From positions 3,383,501-3,447,500 of the forward strand of contig JANCRA010000060.1 in the NCBI GenBank assembly GCA_024362935.1: a stretch of DNA of 64,000 nt. Reading direction: 5' to 3'. The notes below the pieces were generated by a model, which did no database searches, had not been told where the DNA came from, and saw only the letters and a program-made list of their open reading frames with translations. The translations under genes were made by a program, and so were the position numbers. Shown piece by piece: positions 10,480-21,852 of this stretch. The DNA is from Setophaga petechia (Eukaryota; Chordata; Aves; Passeriformes; Parulidae). Within the stretch, counting starts at the first letter, position 1. Each line of letters opens with the position of its first letter.

Positions 10480-11772
10480 AGGCTGATGGTAAACTGGGGT
10501 GGTGGGAACTACTTGAATGAGTCAGGGAAAACCTGTGAGGACAGCCAGGAGCACGTGGAGCTCCCCTGGGGACAGCTGAGATTCTCCATGGGGGTTTTCA
10601 CCTTGGCACCTCTGGGGCTGGAGCAGCAGGTGTGGGACACGTGGGGCTGGAGCATCACCCAGGTTCTGTCCCCTGACCCCAGCAGGTTTTCCAGCCCCTC
10701 CTGGCTGCCTCTCCCCTGTCCCCAGGGCTGCCTGGATGGTGGATGTGTTCCACAGAGGGATGGGGAGGGCAGAGCAGCCCCTGGGAACTGGGGTTTTGTC
10801 ACTTGTTTGCCAGCACTGAAAGCTCCCTGGGTAACAAATGGGGGTTTGCCCCTTTAAAAAATAGGAGAGACTCTCTATTGGACCCATCTGACAGGTGGAT
10901 TCAATATTGTTTATGATCCAACTGGTGAAGGGGAAATAAAAGCTCCCTGCTTTTTGTTTCCCCTTCACCAGTTAGATCCCATAAGCAAATGACACTTCCA
11001 AAAGCCTTATTGAAGGAAAATATTAAATGTCCCAGAACAGGTTTAGGTTGGTGTCAAGGGAATGCTGTAAACTGCTGGTTGGCAGAGGTGACTGTGCTTA
11101 AAAGCCTCACACAATGTCAAGAACAGCATTCCCTGCCTGACTCTTGGGACTCTCTCCCTTCTCTCCCACTGTGGGACCTGCTCAGATCACCCCTGTAAGA
11201 ACATCCCACAGAGAGAAAAAAAAAATAAATTAAAAAACAACACACAACACCCAGAGCCAGGCAGCTTCATGGGAGGATGAAACTTATGCAAACAGAGATC
11301 TAGAAAAAAACAGAATTAATAAAATATACCCTGCCCATGCATTATGAAACACATCTGGCTGCAGAGTGACACGCCAGCTTTAATTTTAACTTTGGCTTGG
11401 GAGCAGTGGTGGGGTGAAATGACTGCATGCATTGGTGAGCAGCCACTGCAAATGTTTGCACTCACCTGCTTTCCCCCCCGTCTCATTTTTTTCACATTTC
11501 TGATCCCACAGAAGGTTTGGAAAAGGGGCTGGGAGTGCACAGATGGTTTTTTAATGCCTTGGAGGTTTGGATTGAGCAGTCCATAATCCAGGAGGAGGCA
11601 CAAAGGAATGAAGGTGGTTTGGTGGGAAGAGTTTTGGGAGCCATGCCCTCCCCTCTCCCATCCCTGGTGCTGTGAGCCCTCACAAGGCACCTCTGCACCC
11701 AAGGAGCTCTTCCCAGCTCTGTGTCCCCAGTGCTTCTGGAAGAAACTGGGGGAGGAACAGAGGAGCTGCACT
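10480..11772. other. Unassigned apart from the hairpin
   Basis: Unique-looking sequence. About 11300-11480 is smooth and TAAT-containing and could be conserved non-coding DNA. No exon with convincing splice sites was seen. Confidence 0.35.
10914..10979. repeat. Long near-perfect inverted repeat (hairpin)
   Basis: The left arm (10914-10936) and right arm (10957-10979) pair at 21 of 23 positions around a 20-base loop. The core 'aactggtgaaggggaaa' is exact. Beyond the arms the pairing continues imperfectly ('ttgtttat' against 'ataagcaa') with a 2-base bulge, giving roughly 30 paired bases. The size suits a microRNA precursor or a foldback transposon relic; the sequence alone does not decide. 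Confidence 0.8.
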
Positions 11773-11779
11773 GGGCAGG

Positions 11780-12370
11780 TGTCAGAACTCAGCACATCCC
11801 TCCGGGTGCCCAGAGTTGCCGAGGACCCCCTCAGGGGGCTCAGAGACCCTGGCACACAGCCCAGAACACCTGGGGATTTGATTTTGACCCTTGGAGCAAG
11901 TTGCCAACTTTGTATGAGGACCTGAAAGTCACACAGGTTTGAATGGTGTAATAATAAAATTATCACAGGGTGAAAATGTAGATTTCAGGATTTTTGGTAT
12001 GGGGGTTGTGGGGACAAGATGGAGGAACTTGGGCATGTCCAGCATTTCTTCTTCTTCTTCTTGGTCTCCATTCTCTGCAGTGATGTTGGCACTTTGGGGT
12101 TGGTTTAGAGTAGAAGTGCACTGTCTAACATAGGTGATAGGTATTGGGAATTAAGTGTAAATATGTTACACATAGTTTGTAGTATAAAAGGACAACACCA
12201 CCTCGGGGGCGATCAGAGTGCCTGTGGCTGCCCTGCTGAGCAGATCTCAGCTGGGCAGAAAGAAAATTTTATAGATAAGAATTAATAAACAACCTCAAGA
12301 CTGAAAAGTGAAGAGTCCAGACTCGTTCTTCAGTTTCGTGGGCTGAAGCAGAGACATCCTGCACATCTCA
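11780..12370 (+). mobile_element. Solo LTR, group B, plus
   Basis: Begins TGTCAGAACTCAG and ends CATCTCA. Landmarks in order: 'ggctcagagaccctgg', 'acaagatggaggaact', a TTC-rich stretch, 'taacataggtgata', a TATA-like 'agtataaaagg', and 'attaataaacaacctc' as polyadenylation signal. Flanks share GGGCAG (11773-11778 and 12371-12376) with a one-base offset, so the TSD is probable, not exact. Confidence 0.8.
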
Positions 12371-12934
12371 GGGCAGCAAATATCAACAGCATCCCAAGAG
12401 GCAGGAAGGTTCTTCTTGTGTTCTGCCTTGCAGATGGAAACTGGACCCTTTTTTAACCCTCCCAGTTAGTGGAGTTCTTCATGTAATTCCATTTCTTCAA
12501 TATCTGCACCTGTTTCTGATGCTTCTCCTACAACAGCAGGACGAGGCTGTGAGTTCCAGGGTCAGCTCCTGGCTGTACAGACACTTCCTTCCCTCCTGGT
12601 TTTCTTTGCGCTGAGTCTGCAAATCTCCAGACACACAAGTCTGTCCTCGGGGTTATGGAGTTGCTCTGAGTGCATTGCACAGCAAATGTTTAAATCAGGC
12701 CAGGCAAGTGCAGTGAGGTGGATGTGGAACCCACCAGCTGCAGAATTGCAGCTCTTCAGGAATCCTCTCCCTGCCCCTCCTGCCCCAGCTCTCCAGCTGT
12801 AATGGAGAAGAGGTGAAATATTCAGGACAGCAAACAGCAGGAGGAAAACTGAGTCCATTAGAAATGAAAGTTCCCCAGGGAATGGACCATGGAAAGACTC
12901 CCAGGGCTCCAGGAGGGTTGGGACAGCTGGAGCT
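12371..12934. other. No feature recognised
   Basis: Unique-looking. No repeat ends or exon seen. Confidence 0.35.
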
Positions 12935-13160
12935 GTGCCAGGGAGGGTCAGGCTGGATACCAGGGCAAGGCTCTTCCCCAGAGGGTGCTGGCACTGCCCA
13001 GGCTCCCCAGGCAATGGGCACGGCCCCGAGGCTGCCAGAGCTGCAGGAGCTGCCAGGGATGCCCAGGGTGGGGCTGTTGGGGTGTCTGTGCAGGACTGGG
13101 GCTGCCCTGGGTGATCCTGGGGGTCCCTCCCAGCTCAGGACATTCCAGGATTCTCCCTGG
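12935..13160 (+). mobile_element. CR1 LINE 3' fragment, plus (second subfamily)
   Basis: Contains 'ctctggggaaga'-type (here inverted), 'ggctgccagagctgcaggag', 'gccctgggtgatcctggggg' and 'attccaggattc' at the 3' end. The same subfamily appears inverted at 27065 and directly at 46915. Confidence 0.8.
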
Positions 13161-13867
13161 AAGTGGGTGCTGCTGTCACTGGGGCTGTTTCTGTCACAGC
13201 CAGTGTCAGGCAGCTCTGACAGGAGCTGGGCTTGTGCTTTCGAAGTCAGCCAACATCAATGAGCAAGGAACAGAACTTTCCTGCTATAAATATTTGAACA
13301 GCAGTTTGTTAATTTTTGTTACTCTCAGTGTGGATTAATTGCTGTTTTATTATCAACCTCAGCTTCTATTAGTTCAGGATTTCCATCTTAAATGATAATA
13401 TCAGCCTTTGTCTTGAATAAAACATTTTGTAACCTAGACGAGTTCATTAAATTCGTGAAGGTGAACTGACAGATTAAAGGCAGAACAAAGATCCTGATGT
13501 GTTTTACAATCACAGGAATACTCATTTGGAGTTTTGTAAAACAACATTGCACATCTCAGATAGCTCAGCCTCAAATGGATTGTGCTAAACACTGCTGCCT
13601 TTTGAAAGGCTGCTGCTCCTTGTTGTGTGCCTTCAACAGGCTTCTGCACCTTCCTCCTCCTCAAAGGCTAATGAGGTGTCATTTTCCATTATTAATGACA
13701 CAGATGACTGAGGTTGTAACAAAATAACCCTCTGCATGTTGTTCTTTTACCTAATTCACCTTGGGAGGGTGGGATTATTCCTGTGGCCCCAGTGAGGGAT
13801 TCTCCTGGGGAGGGACAAGTCACACCTGTGCTGCATCCCCATCCAGCAAGAAATGCAGGAGATTTGG
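13161..13867. other. No feature recognised
   Basis: AT-richer unique-looking sequence without repeat ends or credible exons. Confidence 0.35.
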
Positions 13868-14110
13868 AACAACAGAACGGTTTGGGAGGGACCTTTAGAG
13901 CCATCTTCTCCCAGCCCCTTGCAGTGAGCAGAGCTAAATTCAATTTGCGAGGCTGCTCAGAGCAATCTGACCTTGACTGTTCCCAAGGATGGGGAACCCA
14001 CTGCCTGTCTGGGCAACCTGTGCCAGGCCTCACCATCCTCACTGCAGAAACCTTCTTCTTCCTCATCTAAATCAACCCTGGTTTAGTGTAGACCTCCTTG
14101 TCTTGTTGCT
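13868..14110 (-). mobile_element. CR1 LINE fragment, minus
   Basis: Reverse CR1 pattern: 'tttgggagggacctttagag', 'ggctgctcagagc', 'ctgtctgggcaacctgtgcc', 'tcaccatcctcactgcag'. Diverged and non-coding. Confidence 0.7.
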
Positions 14111-15102
14111 ACAGGACAGATTTATCCAGATAAATTTGGATGGAAGCCCATGACCAGCTGGGGGATGGAAGCCAGAGCTGCCTGCCTGGTGTGTTGGGAA
14201 GACTCAGATTATTCTGGAATAGCACTGAGCAACAGCTGGAGTGTGGGGGAGGCATGGTCAGATCCAGGGAATGTACAGACTCCTCTGCTGGGAGACACAC
14301 CATTAGCTATTATTAATTATTCACACCTGGAACGATTAATTAGGATGTGCACACAGGCTGGTGACTGTCCAGCTGAGCCTCCCCTCTGGCTCAGGCCCAT
14401 GGCCTGGCTCTCCTCTGCCTGCCCAGGCAGAGGCACTGGGGAGGGAGGGTGGGAAGGGCAGAGCTGGGGGCTGCCATGTGCTCCATGCAAAAAAAAAAAA
14501 GGGAATTTCTGGCATTGGAACAGACTGCTCGCAGCCATTTCTTGTCTTAATCAGGAAATGTGGCACCCTGGGCACAGGGGCTGCTCTGCAGGGCTGGGTT
14601 GGGGTTTATTTTGAGCACAGCAATCTGTCAGAGGTGCAGGATGGAGCCCCACAGAGCTCCTGGCTCTGCTCCCCTGCAGGACCCTGTCACAGCCACGTCC
14701 CAGGGATGGGGACACAGGATGAGCCAAGGCAGAAGTTTGTGTTCTGAATTTAGAGGACTAAACAAATAAACACGTGTGTGAGAAAATAGCAGAGGGCTTA
14801 ATGCAGAGACAGAGTGCTCAGAAGTATTATTGGAGAGGTTCCTTTAATCCCAGACAGATTCAGAGGGATAATGGCAGCGAGAGCTCTCCAGACCTTCTTA
14901 CCCTCCCTGCCAGAGGTTACGTGGGCTTTGGGAGATTGATTCATCTGCAGAGCTGAGGGGAATTGGATGATCCAGATGACTAACAATGAGATTTAGGCTT
15001 GAATTTATTTCACTCGAGCTAGTTAAAGCTGAGGCTGTTGTCCCCTGGCTCTTGTGTCTGAACTTGAGCCAAGTTAGTGATGAGCACAAGTTCCTCCTGC
15101 TG
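14111..15102. other. No feature recognised
   Basis: Includes an A run near 14489-14500 only. Frames here have no recognisable content. Confidence 0.35.
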
Positions 15103-15108
15103 GGGGAT

Positions 15109-15440
15109 TGAGGTGGTGTTTGAGGGTCCCCAGGACGAAGGGAGAGATGAGAATCTTGACTCCATGTTTCAGAAGGCTGATTTATTATTTTATGATATGT
15201 ATTATATTAAAAAAAATTCAGAAGGCTTGAAAGGAATAGAAAGGAATGATAATAAAATCTTGTGGCTGCTCACAGCCTCGACACAGGTGGCTGTCATTGG
15301 TCATCAAGTAAAAACGATTTCACATGCTGGGTAAACAATTCTCCAAATCACATTCCAAAGCAGCAAAACATGGAGAAGCTGAAGCTTCTCAAGAGAAAAG
15401 ATCCTAGCAAAAGGATTTTTCATAAAATATGTTTGTGACA
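15109..15440 (-). mobile_element. Solo LTR, group A, minus, internally shortened, 6-bp TSD
   Basis: A 332-bp copy between exact GGGGAT duplications (15103-15108 and 15441-15446). Ends are TGAGGTGGTG and TTTGTGACA. Compared with its 417-bp relatives it has lost part of the AT-rich polyadenylation and promoter zone. Confidence 0.85.
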
Positions 15441-15446
15441 GGGGAT

Positions 15447-16045
15447 GTTCAGTGACCTTTCACCAAGGGATTTGGGCAAGCCCTGAGTGCACCTGCAGTG
15501 ACAGGAGCACTGGGGTCAGCCCTTCCCACATGGGATGAGCTTTCCCTGCTGCCCTTGGTGTTTCTCTGGCTCGGGGCTGTCCCTGGAGGGCAGCCCCAGC
15601 ACTTCCCTACATTTGCTTTTTCTCCTGGATTTTTGCCTTTGGAAAGAATAGTCTGGGTAACACCTCCTGTTGTGAGGTTAAACACGTGTCACTGTGTTAC
15701 TGTCTGGGTTTTCTCTCTGTGTACAGGGTTGGGAATGCTCCAGTCCCAGCTCTACATTTTTCTAACTTGGAGATTCTCTTCCAAAAAAAAACTGTAGAGT
15801 GTATTTTATCTGAGATTTGTTGGAAAAATCTGGAGTTTTCCTCTTTTGTGATGCAGATATTGGAGGCATCAATAAAACATCCTCATTTAAAGAGAGACCA
15901 CTAAGCCAGGCAGGTTTTTCCCCAGGATTTGGGGCTTTGAAACCCTGTGGAGCAGCCTGGAGTCCTCACCAAGGAGGACAGGAGCAGGAAATCACCAACT
16001 CCTGACTGAGGAGAAAACAACACAGGGGAAAGGAGTGGGAACCAG
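15447..16045. other. No feature recognised
   Basis: Unique-looking sequence. The short A run at 15783-15791 is the only simple repeat. Confidence 0.35.
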
Positions 16046-16051
16046 AGTGGC

Positions 16052-16472
16052 TGTGGTGTTTTCGGGTTCCCAGGGTGTAGGAGGAATTGAGAATCTGACT
16101 CCATGTTCTTAGAAGGCTAATTTAATATTCTATGATATTATATTATGTTAAAGAATACTATACTAAAACTCTATTAAAGAATAGAGAAAGGATACTTAGA
16201 GAAGGCTTAACAAGATACTAATGAAAAACCTGTGACTCTCCAGAGTCCTGACACAGCTGGACCATGATTGGTCATTAAGTAAAACCAATTCACATGAAAC
16301 CAATGAAACAATCACCTGTTGGATAAAGAATCTCCAAACCACATTGCAAAGCAGCAAAACACAGGAGAGAAAAATAAGATAACATTGTTTTTCCTTTTTC
16401 TCTGAGGCTTCTCAGCTTCCCAGGAGAAGAAATCCTGGTGAAGGGATTTTTCCAGAAAATATTACAGTGACA
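16052..16472 (-). mobile_element. Solo LTR, group A, minus, near-exact TSD
   Basis: A 421-bp copy reading TGTGGTGTTTTC...ACAGTGACA. Flanks are AGTGGC and GGTGGC, a 5 of 6 match differing by one transition. Inverted CCAAT and AATAAT motifs are placed as in the copy at 9658. Confidence 0.85.
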
Positions 16473-16605
16473 GGTGGCAGCCAGTGGACTGGGAGAGAAG
16501 GCAAATCCCTGACTTTGATCCATGAGGGATCCAGCAGGGAATTGCTGCTGTGGGGACCCCCCAGGCTGGGCTGGCTGCCACCACTGAGACATCCCTCCAG
16601 AACTG

Positions 16606-17135
16606 TGGAGTGAGGGATTCTGGAGTGAGGAATTGAGGAGTGAGGAATTCTAGAATGAGGTATTCAGGAGTGAGGTATTCTGGAATGAGGAATTCTGGAG
16701 TGAGGAATTCTAGAATGAGGTATTCAGGAGTGAGGAATGCTGGAATGAGGAATTGGGGAGTGAGGAATTCTAGAATGAGGTATTCAGGAGTGAGGAATGT
16801 TGGAATGAGGGATTCTGGAATGAGAAATTCAGCAGTGAGGAATTATGGAATGAGGAATTCTGGAGTGAGGAATCGAGGAGTGAGGAATTCTGGAATGAGT
16901 AATTCAGGAGTGAGGGATTCTGGAATGAGGAATTCAGGAGTGAGGGATTCTGGAATGAGAAATTCAGGAGTGAGGAATTATGGAATGAGAAATTCAGGAG
17001 TGAGGAATTGAGGAGTGAGGAATTCTGAAATGAGTAATTCAGGAGTAAGGAATGCTGGAATGAGAAATTTAGGAGTGAGGGACTCTGGAGTGAGGAGTTC
17101 AGGAGTGAAGAATTGAGGAGTGAGGAATTCTGGCA
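16606..17135 (+). repeat. 15-bp satellite, about 35 copies
   Basis: The unit is close to AGGAATTCWGGARTG, with alternating 'ctggaatg' and 'caggagtg' halves giving a 30-bp higher-order pattern in places. Because 15 is a multiple of three, the array stays open as a pentapeptide-repeat frame (M/V-R-N-S-G) at 16640-17011. It contains frequent GAATTC sites. No initiation context or homology supports coding. Confidence 0.95.
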
Positions 17136-17535
17136 TGAGGAGTTTGTGCAGGCAGGAGGGGCCGGGGGAGCTGCGTGTGTGCCTGCATAGGCTCTGGAAT
17201 TGGCACTTAATTACATTAATTCCATGGGCATGCTTTCCATGGCAATTGTGTTTTCATGGCTATTTAAAGTCTGTTTAAATGTTTGCAGAGCTTTAATGGC
17301 TGTTAATTAACTGCTGGATGCAAATACGGGGAAGGTGAAGACACACACACATTTTGGGTGCACACACATCCCCTGCTGTCCTACAGGACCTGGAGATGTC
17401 CCCACTGCCCGCTGGTGGTGCCTGCCTGCCCTGAGGGGCTTGTTCCCCTGGGCTGCAGGAGGGGGTTGTTCCTTGTGGGGCACAAGGCTCTGTAGTCCAC
17501 CAAAACACTCAGTGACATCTGGATCTGGAAAATGG
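17136..17535. other. TAATTA-rich unassigned stretch
   Basis: 17200-17320 holds clustered homeodomain-type cores ('cttaattac', 'attaattcc', 'gttaattaact') with repeated 'ccatggcaa/catgg' motifs in smooth AT-rich sequence. It may be a regulatory element; this is inference only. Confidence 0.25.
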
Positions 17536-17692
17536 ATGCTCAGTCTCTGGAAGCGTTCCAGGCCAGGTTGGATGGAGCTCTGAGCACCCTGGGATAGTGG
17601 AAGGTGTCCCTGCCCATGGCAGGGGGTGGAATGAGATGAGCTTTAAGGTCCTTTCCACCCCAAACCATTCTAGGATTCTATAATCTATGCAA
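17536..17692 (+). mobile_element. CR1 LINE 3' end, plus
   Basis: Clear tail: 'ggaaggtgtccctgcccatg', 'ggtggaatgagatgagcttt', 'aaggtcctttccaccccaaa', ending 'attctaggattctat', which resembles the CR1 terminal octamer repeat. Confidence 0.95.
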
Positions 17693-18415
17693 ATTTCTGC
17701 CCCAGAGCCCTAAAACATGCTGGGAATCAAGGCAGAGTCAAGTTACATCTGTATGGGGTTCAGGGCTTAATTAAGCAGGGGGAGCAAATTTAATCTGATA
17801 ATGAAGGGCCAAAAGCAATTTCTGGTGCAGGAATGAAGTTCATCCAGATTCAGAGCTGTTCACATTGAGATTTAATCTCAGTTTGGAAATCATTGTAGGT
17901 GTCCTTTACAGAGAGAGAATAAAATCAACATTGCCTTGGTTGACACCAACTGTGGCTCTCTGGTGTGGTTTGGACATACTGCTGTGCATCACTCAGACTT
18001 CACAGTGAAAAAAACACAAAAACCTCAGAAAATAATGTCTGTGATAGCTTGGGGTGTTCCAGCAAAACAAAAAGCATTGCTGGATTTTAGAGGGAGCAAT
18101 GGATGCTCTCCAAGGCAGGTGAACCCATGAGAAGGAGTGGGTGCCAGATGCCTCTTGGTGCTCCTTTCACATTTAAAATCAACTTTTCTGGCAAAACTAG
18201 CACCAACCATATTCCAGTTAGAGCCATAAAGTTCAGGATTTATCCCCCAGTTTGAGCAGACCAAGGTAATCTTCCACTTACTCATTTCAATGGGACCCAG
18301 CAGACTAAACAGTGTATTTACACAAAAATAGCTCATTTTCTGCTGCATCTGCCCACTTTGGGCTGCTCTGGACCTGGATTTGGGTGCTCTGTCAGGTAGA
18401 GACAGTAAGCTGCAT
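17693..18415. other. No feature recognised
   Basis: Unique-looking sequence. The 250-codon minus frame crossing it (18025-18777) runs through the 23-bp repeat and a CR1 copy and is rejected as a gene. Confidence 0.35.
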
Positions 18416-18417
18416 TT

Positions 18418-18503
18418 TAATGCTGTAACATTGGGATTTGTAATGCTGTAACATTGGGATTTGTAATGCTGTAACATTGGGATTTTTAACGCTGTAACAT
18501 TGG
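18418..18503 (+). repeat. 23-bp tandem repeat, about 4 copies
   Basis: Successive units of 'taatgctgtaacattgggat' plus 'ttg'. The last unit has 'aacgctgtaacattgg' and runs directly into CR1 sequence. Confidence 0.9.
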
Positions 18504-18665
18504 AATGGCTGCCCAGGGAGGTGGTGGAGTCCCCATCCCTGGGTGTGTTTAACAAAGCCTGGATGTGGCACTGGGGGCCAGGGGTGAGTTGAGGGGTTGG
18601 GGCTGGGTTGGACTTGATGATCTTGAAGGTCTCTTCCAACCCAGTGATTTTGTGAATTCTGTGAG
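18497..18665 (+). mobile_element. CR1 LINE 3' fragment, plus
   Basis: Pattern 'tggctgcccagggaggtggt', 'ggagtccccatccctgg', 'ttggacttgatgatcttgaa', 'ggtctcttccaacccagtga', ending near 'gtgaattctgtgag'. Confidence 0.9.
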
Positions 18666-19211
18666 CAGGATACTGGAAAGAGCTGTTGATGCTGTGAGGT
18701 TCCAAACAGGCCAAGGAAATCAATGTGGAGGTTTTCCATGGCTGAACACCTCCAGGTGGTTGGTAAGGTGTCATCACCTGGAGGTGGGGGCAGAGAGAAG
18801 GGCCATGCCCTGTGCTCCTGGCTCCCCAGCAATATTATTCCATAAATATCTTTGGGCAAAGGGCACCTTGCAGTTGGTTGTGAATTCCCAGATGTGCCTG
18901 AAGCCATACAGACACTGTTGGGTTGTTTACTTTCCTTCTTTGAAACTGAAACATAAGAGAAAAGAAAACTCAGAGCAAAGAAAACCAGAAAATGAACCTG
19001 TTCTTTCAGTGATTCCAACTTAAACAGCTGCCACTGGCTTTGGAAAAGCATTTTTTTGGCACCAGCAAGTTTTCTGTGATCCCTTCATAAGAAATTTCAT
19101 CTGAATACATCAACCAAACCAGAAAGAAATTCCACTAGAAGAATTCTAGTTTCCAAGATGTTGGTCTGGAAGCAGCAGCAGAAGGAACAGAAACTCAAAG
19201 GCATTTGCTGC
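18666..19211. other. No feature recognised
   Basis: Unique-looking sequence between CR1 copies. Confidence 0.35.
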
Positions 19212-19575
19212 TACATTTAAATTACAGAACCATTAGGGCTGGAGAAAACCTCCAGGATCACAAAGTCCAACTTTTGACTGCTCACCACATTGTCAACTAC
19301 ACCACATTGTCAAGTGCCATATCTACTTGTTTCTTGAACATTTCCAGGGCTGGTGACCCCACACTGCCCTGGGCAGCCTTTGCCAATGTTTAATTACTCT
19401 CCAGTGAAGAATTTTTTCCCAATATCCACCCTGGCACACCCTGAGGCCATTCCCTCTCCTCCTATCCCTGTTCCTGGGAGCACAGCCTGACCCCCCTGGC
19501 TGTCCCCTCCTGTCAGGAGCTGTGCAGAGCCACAAGGTCCCCCCTGAGCCTCCTTTGCTCCAGGCTGAGAAGAAA
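19212..19575 (-). mobile_element. CR1 LINE fragment, minus
   Basis: Longer reverse CR1 copy: 'agaaccattagggctggaga', 'ccctgggcagcctttgccaa', 'tgaagaattttttcccaata', 'ctgtcaggagctgtgcagag'. It ends at 'gctccaggctgag'. Contains a short internal 'cacattgtcaa' duplication. Confidence 0.9.
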
Positions 19576-19601
19576 AGGTGCTTCCCGCCAGGGAAGTCTC
19601 T

Positions 19602-20087
19602 TGTGGTATTTTCAGGGTCCCCCGGACAAAGGAGGAAGGAAGGAATGTGACTACATGTTCTTAGAAGACTAATTTTTTATGTTATTATATTAAAGAAGGT
19701 TATATATAATATAATATAATATAATATAATATAATATAATATAATATAATATAATATAATATAATATAAATTTATTATGTTATTATATCAAAGAATGCTA
19801 TACTAAACTATACTAAAGAATAGAGAAAGGATACAGACAGAAGGCTAAAAGATAATAATTAAAAACTCGTGACTCTCTTCTCAGAGTCCCTACACAGCCT
19901 GACTGTGATTGGTCATTAGGTCAAAACAATTCACATGTTGGATAAACAATCTCCAACCACATTCCAAAGCAGCAAAACACAGGAGAAGCAAACGAGATAA
20001 TATTGTTTTCCTTTTTCTCTGAGGCTTCTCAGCTTCCCAAGAGAGAAATCCTGGTGAAGGGATTTTTCAGAAAATATATCGGTGACA
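19602..20087 (-). mobile_element. Solo LTR, group A, minus, exact 6-bp TSD, with microsatellite
   Basis: A 486-bp copy between exact GTCTCT duplications (19596-19601 and 20088-20093), reading TGTGGTATTTTC...TCGGTGACA. Its extra length comes from an expanded ATAAT run in the polyadenylation and promoter region. Head-to-head partner of the plus LTR at 20289. Confidence 0.95.
19696..19768. repeat. (ATAAT)n microsatellite inside an LTR
   Basis: About 14 tandem 'ataat' units grown from the AT-rich segment that is short in sister LTRs. Confidence 0.95.
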
Positions 20088-20288
20088 GTCTCTGGCCCAT
20101 CCTCTCACCTCTCTGTGCCATGGCTCTGCACAAGGTTGTACAAAAGCCTGCTTGGGATCTGTGCTTGAGAAATGATGCCTCTCCTGCCCTGCTGAGCCAA
20201 ACACAGGAAACATCTGAATTTTGATTTGTGCACAGCCTTTTAGTTTCCTATAAACTTCTCTGTAACTGACCTTAGGCTTGTGGAAGGG

Positions 20289-20672
20289 TATAGCCATGAT
20301 ATTTTCTGAAAAATCCTTTCCTTAGGATTTTTCCTCCTGAGAAGCTGAGAGGCCTCAGGAACAAAATGTAAACATTGATTATCTGCTGCTGTGAAATGCA
20401 ACAGGTGCATCTGGGATTGGCCCATGTTGGATGTTTGTAATTAATGGCCAATCACAGTCAGCTGGCTCGGACTCTCTGTCTGAGACACAAGCTTCTGTTA
20501 TCATTCCTTCTTTTTCTATTTTTAGCCAGCCTTCTGATGAAATCCTTTCTTCTATTCTTTTAGTATAGTTTTAATAAATTATATAACATGAAATAATAAA
20601 TCAGCCTTCTGAAACATGGAGTCAGATCCTTGTCTCTTCCCTCATCCTCAGATCTCTGTGAACACGGTCACA
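20289..20672 (+). mobile_element. Solo LTR, group A, plus, exact 6-bp TSD
   Basis: A 384-bp copy between exact GAAGGG duplications (20283-20288 and 20673-20678). It starts TATAGCCATG (the expected TG mutated to TA) and ends GGTCACA. Nearest relative is 519-903. Only 201 bp separate it from the oppositely oriented LTR at 19602. Confidence 0.9.
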
Positions 20673-20678
20673 GAAGGG

Positions 20679-21846
20679 CATTTGGGTTTCATCTGAATTC
20701 CCACTACTGTGAGGACCTGGCAAAGGCTGCAGGTTGAGGGAATGTTCATCTTCCCAGCTGATGTTTCTGCTCCTTCCCTGGCAGGTGTGTCCAGAGGGTG
20801 TCCAGACAGGAGCCCAGGGTTCCCATGGGGATGTACAGCTCCTCTCATTGCTGTTGCTGCCATCCAGGCCTCTCCCCAGCCCCCTGGAGCACAGCTGGGC
20901 TCTTGTCCCTGTTCTGGTGAGGGCAGGCAGAGCTGGGCAGGGACATTGCCACCCCCTGTCCTGCCTGGATAGACACCAGGACCCAGGCTCCTTCTGAAAG
21001 AACAAAGTTTAATCTTCCTTTTTTTCATCTTCTTTTGACTTTCAGTATAAATTACCTCATCTGAGGTGTCACTAGAAATTGATTTGTTATGCTAAATACT
21101 TGCCAAATAAATAATGAGCTCCCAAACCAGTCTATACGCAATAAGACAAGGAGTGAATTATTTCTAGCAGTTTCTTTTATCATGCATGGATTAAATTATT
21201 TCAGAGCTCTGATTCTCAGGGCTGGGCGATCTCTGAAAATGTACTGGTGACACTTAAAAACACCAAGCCCCCCTCTGTGCTCTTTTATTATATTAAATGT
21301 CACCAGTTTCCTCGTTTTATCACATTATTACAGCCTTTTCTTGCCTGGAAGGAATCAAATTAATGAAAACCAAAAGAATCCAAGGTGTCTGCCCATACAT
21401 CTCCCATAAAATCATCCCCCACATTACAGAACAAATTTCCAGGTGATGCCACGAGGCAAAAGACCAAACCAATTTAAATAAGGCTGATTGCATCCTTTAA
21501 AAACCCCAACAACCCAACCCCAAAGCTGAACAAGACTGATGCCTATTTTAAGGTGCTGATAAAGAGAAGCAGAACATTTACTTAGCAGAAATATTTTATT
21601 TTCTCTGCCAGGTTTTTGCTGAGATTTCCCCTTCTTGGCTGTGTTTTCCCACCTGGTGTCCTGCTCAGCTTCCAGAGGTTGTTTTGGCTGTCCTCAGGCT
21701 GGTGATGGGTCCCCACTGTGGTGCTTGTGGGATGCTGGTGGATGGATGGAGCTGGAACTCTGCTCAGCAGGGTCTGAAGTCCCCCCAAACCCTCTGCCAG
21801 CTGTTTGAGGGCCTGGGTGGAAGGAGCTGGGGACATGGAGAGCACT
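20679..21846. other. No feature recognised
   Basis: Unique-looking. About 21040-21220 is smooth AT-rich DNA that could be conserved non-coding sequence. Overlapping GC-rich frames near 20.7-21.0 kb have no domain. Confidence 0.35.
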
Positions 21847-21852
21847 GTCACC

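Noticed and set aside
18025..18777. 250-codon minus frame
   Set aside because: Runs through a 23-bp tandem repeat and an antisense CR1 tail.
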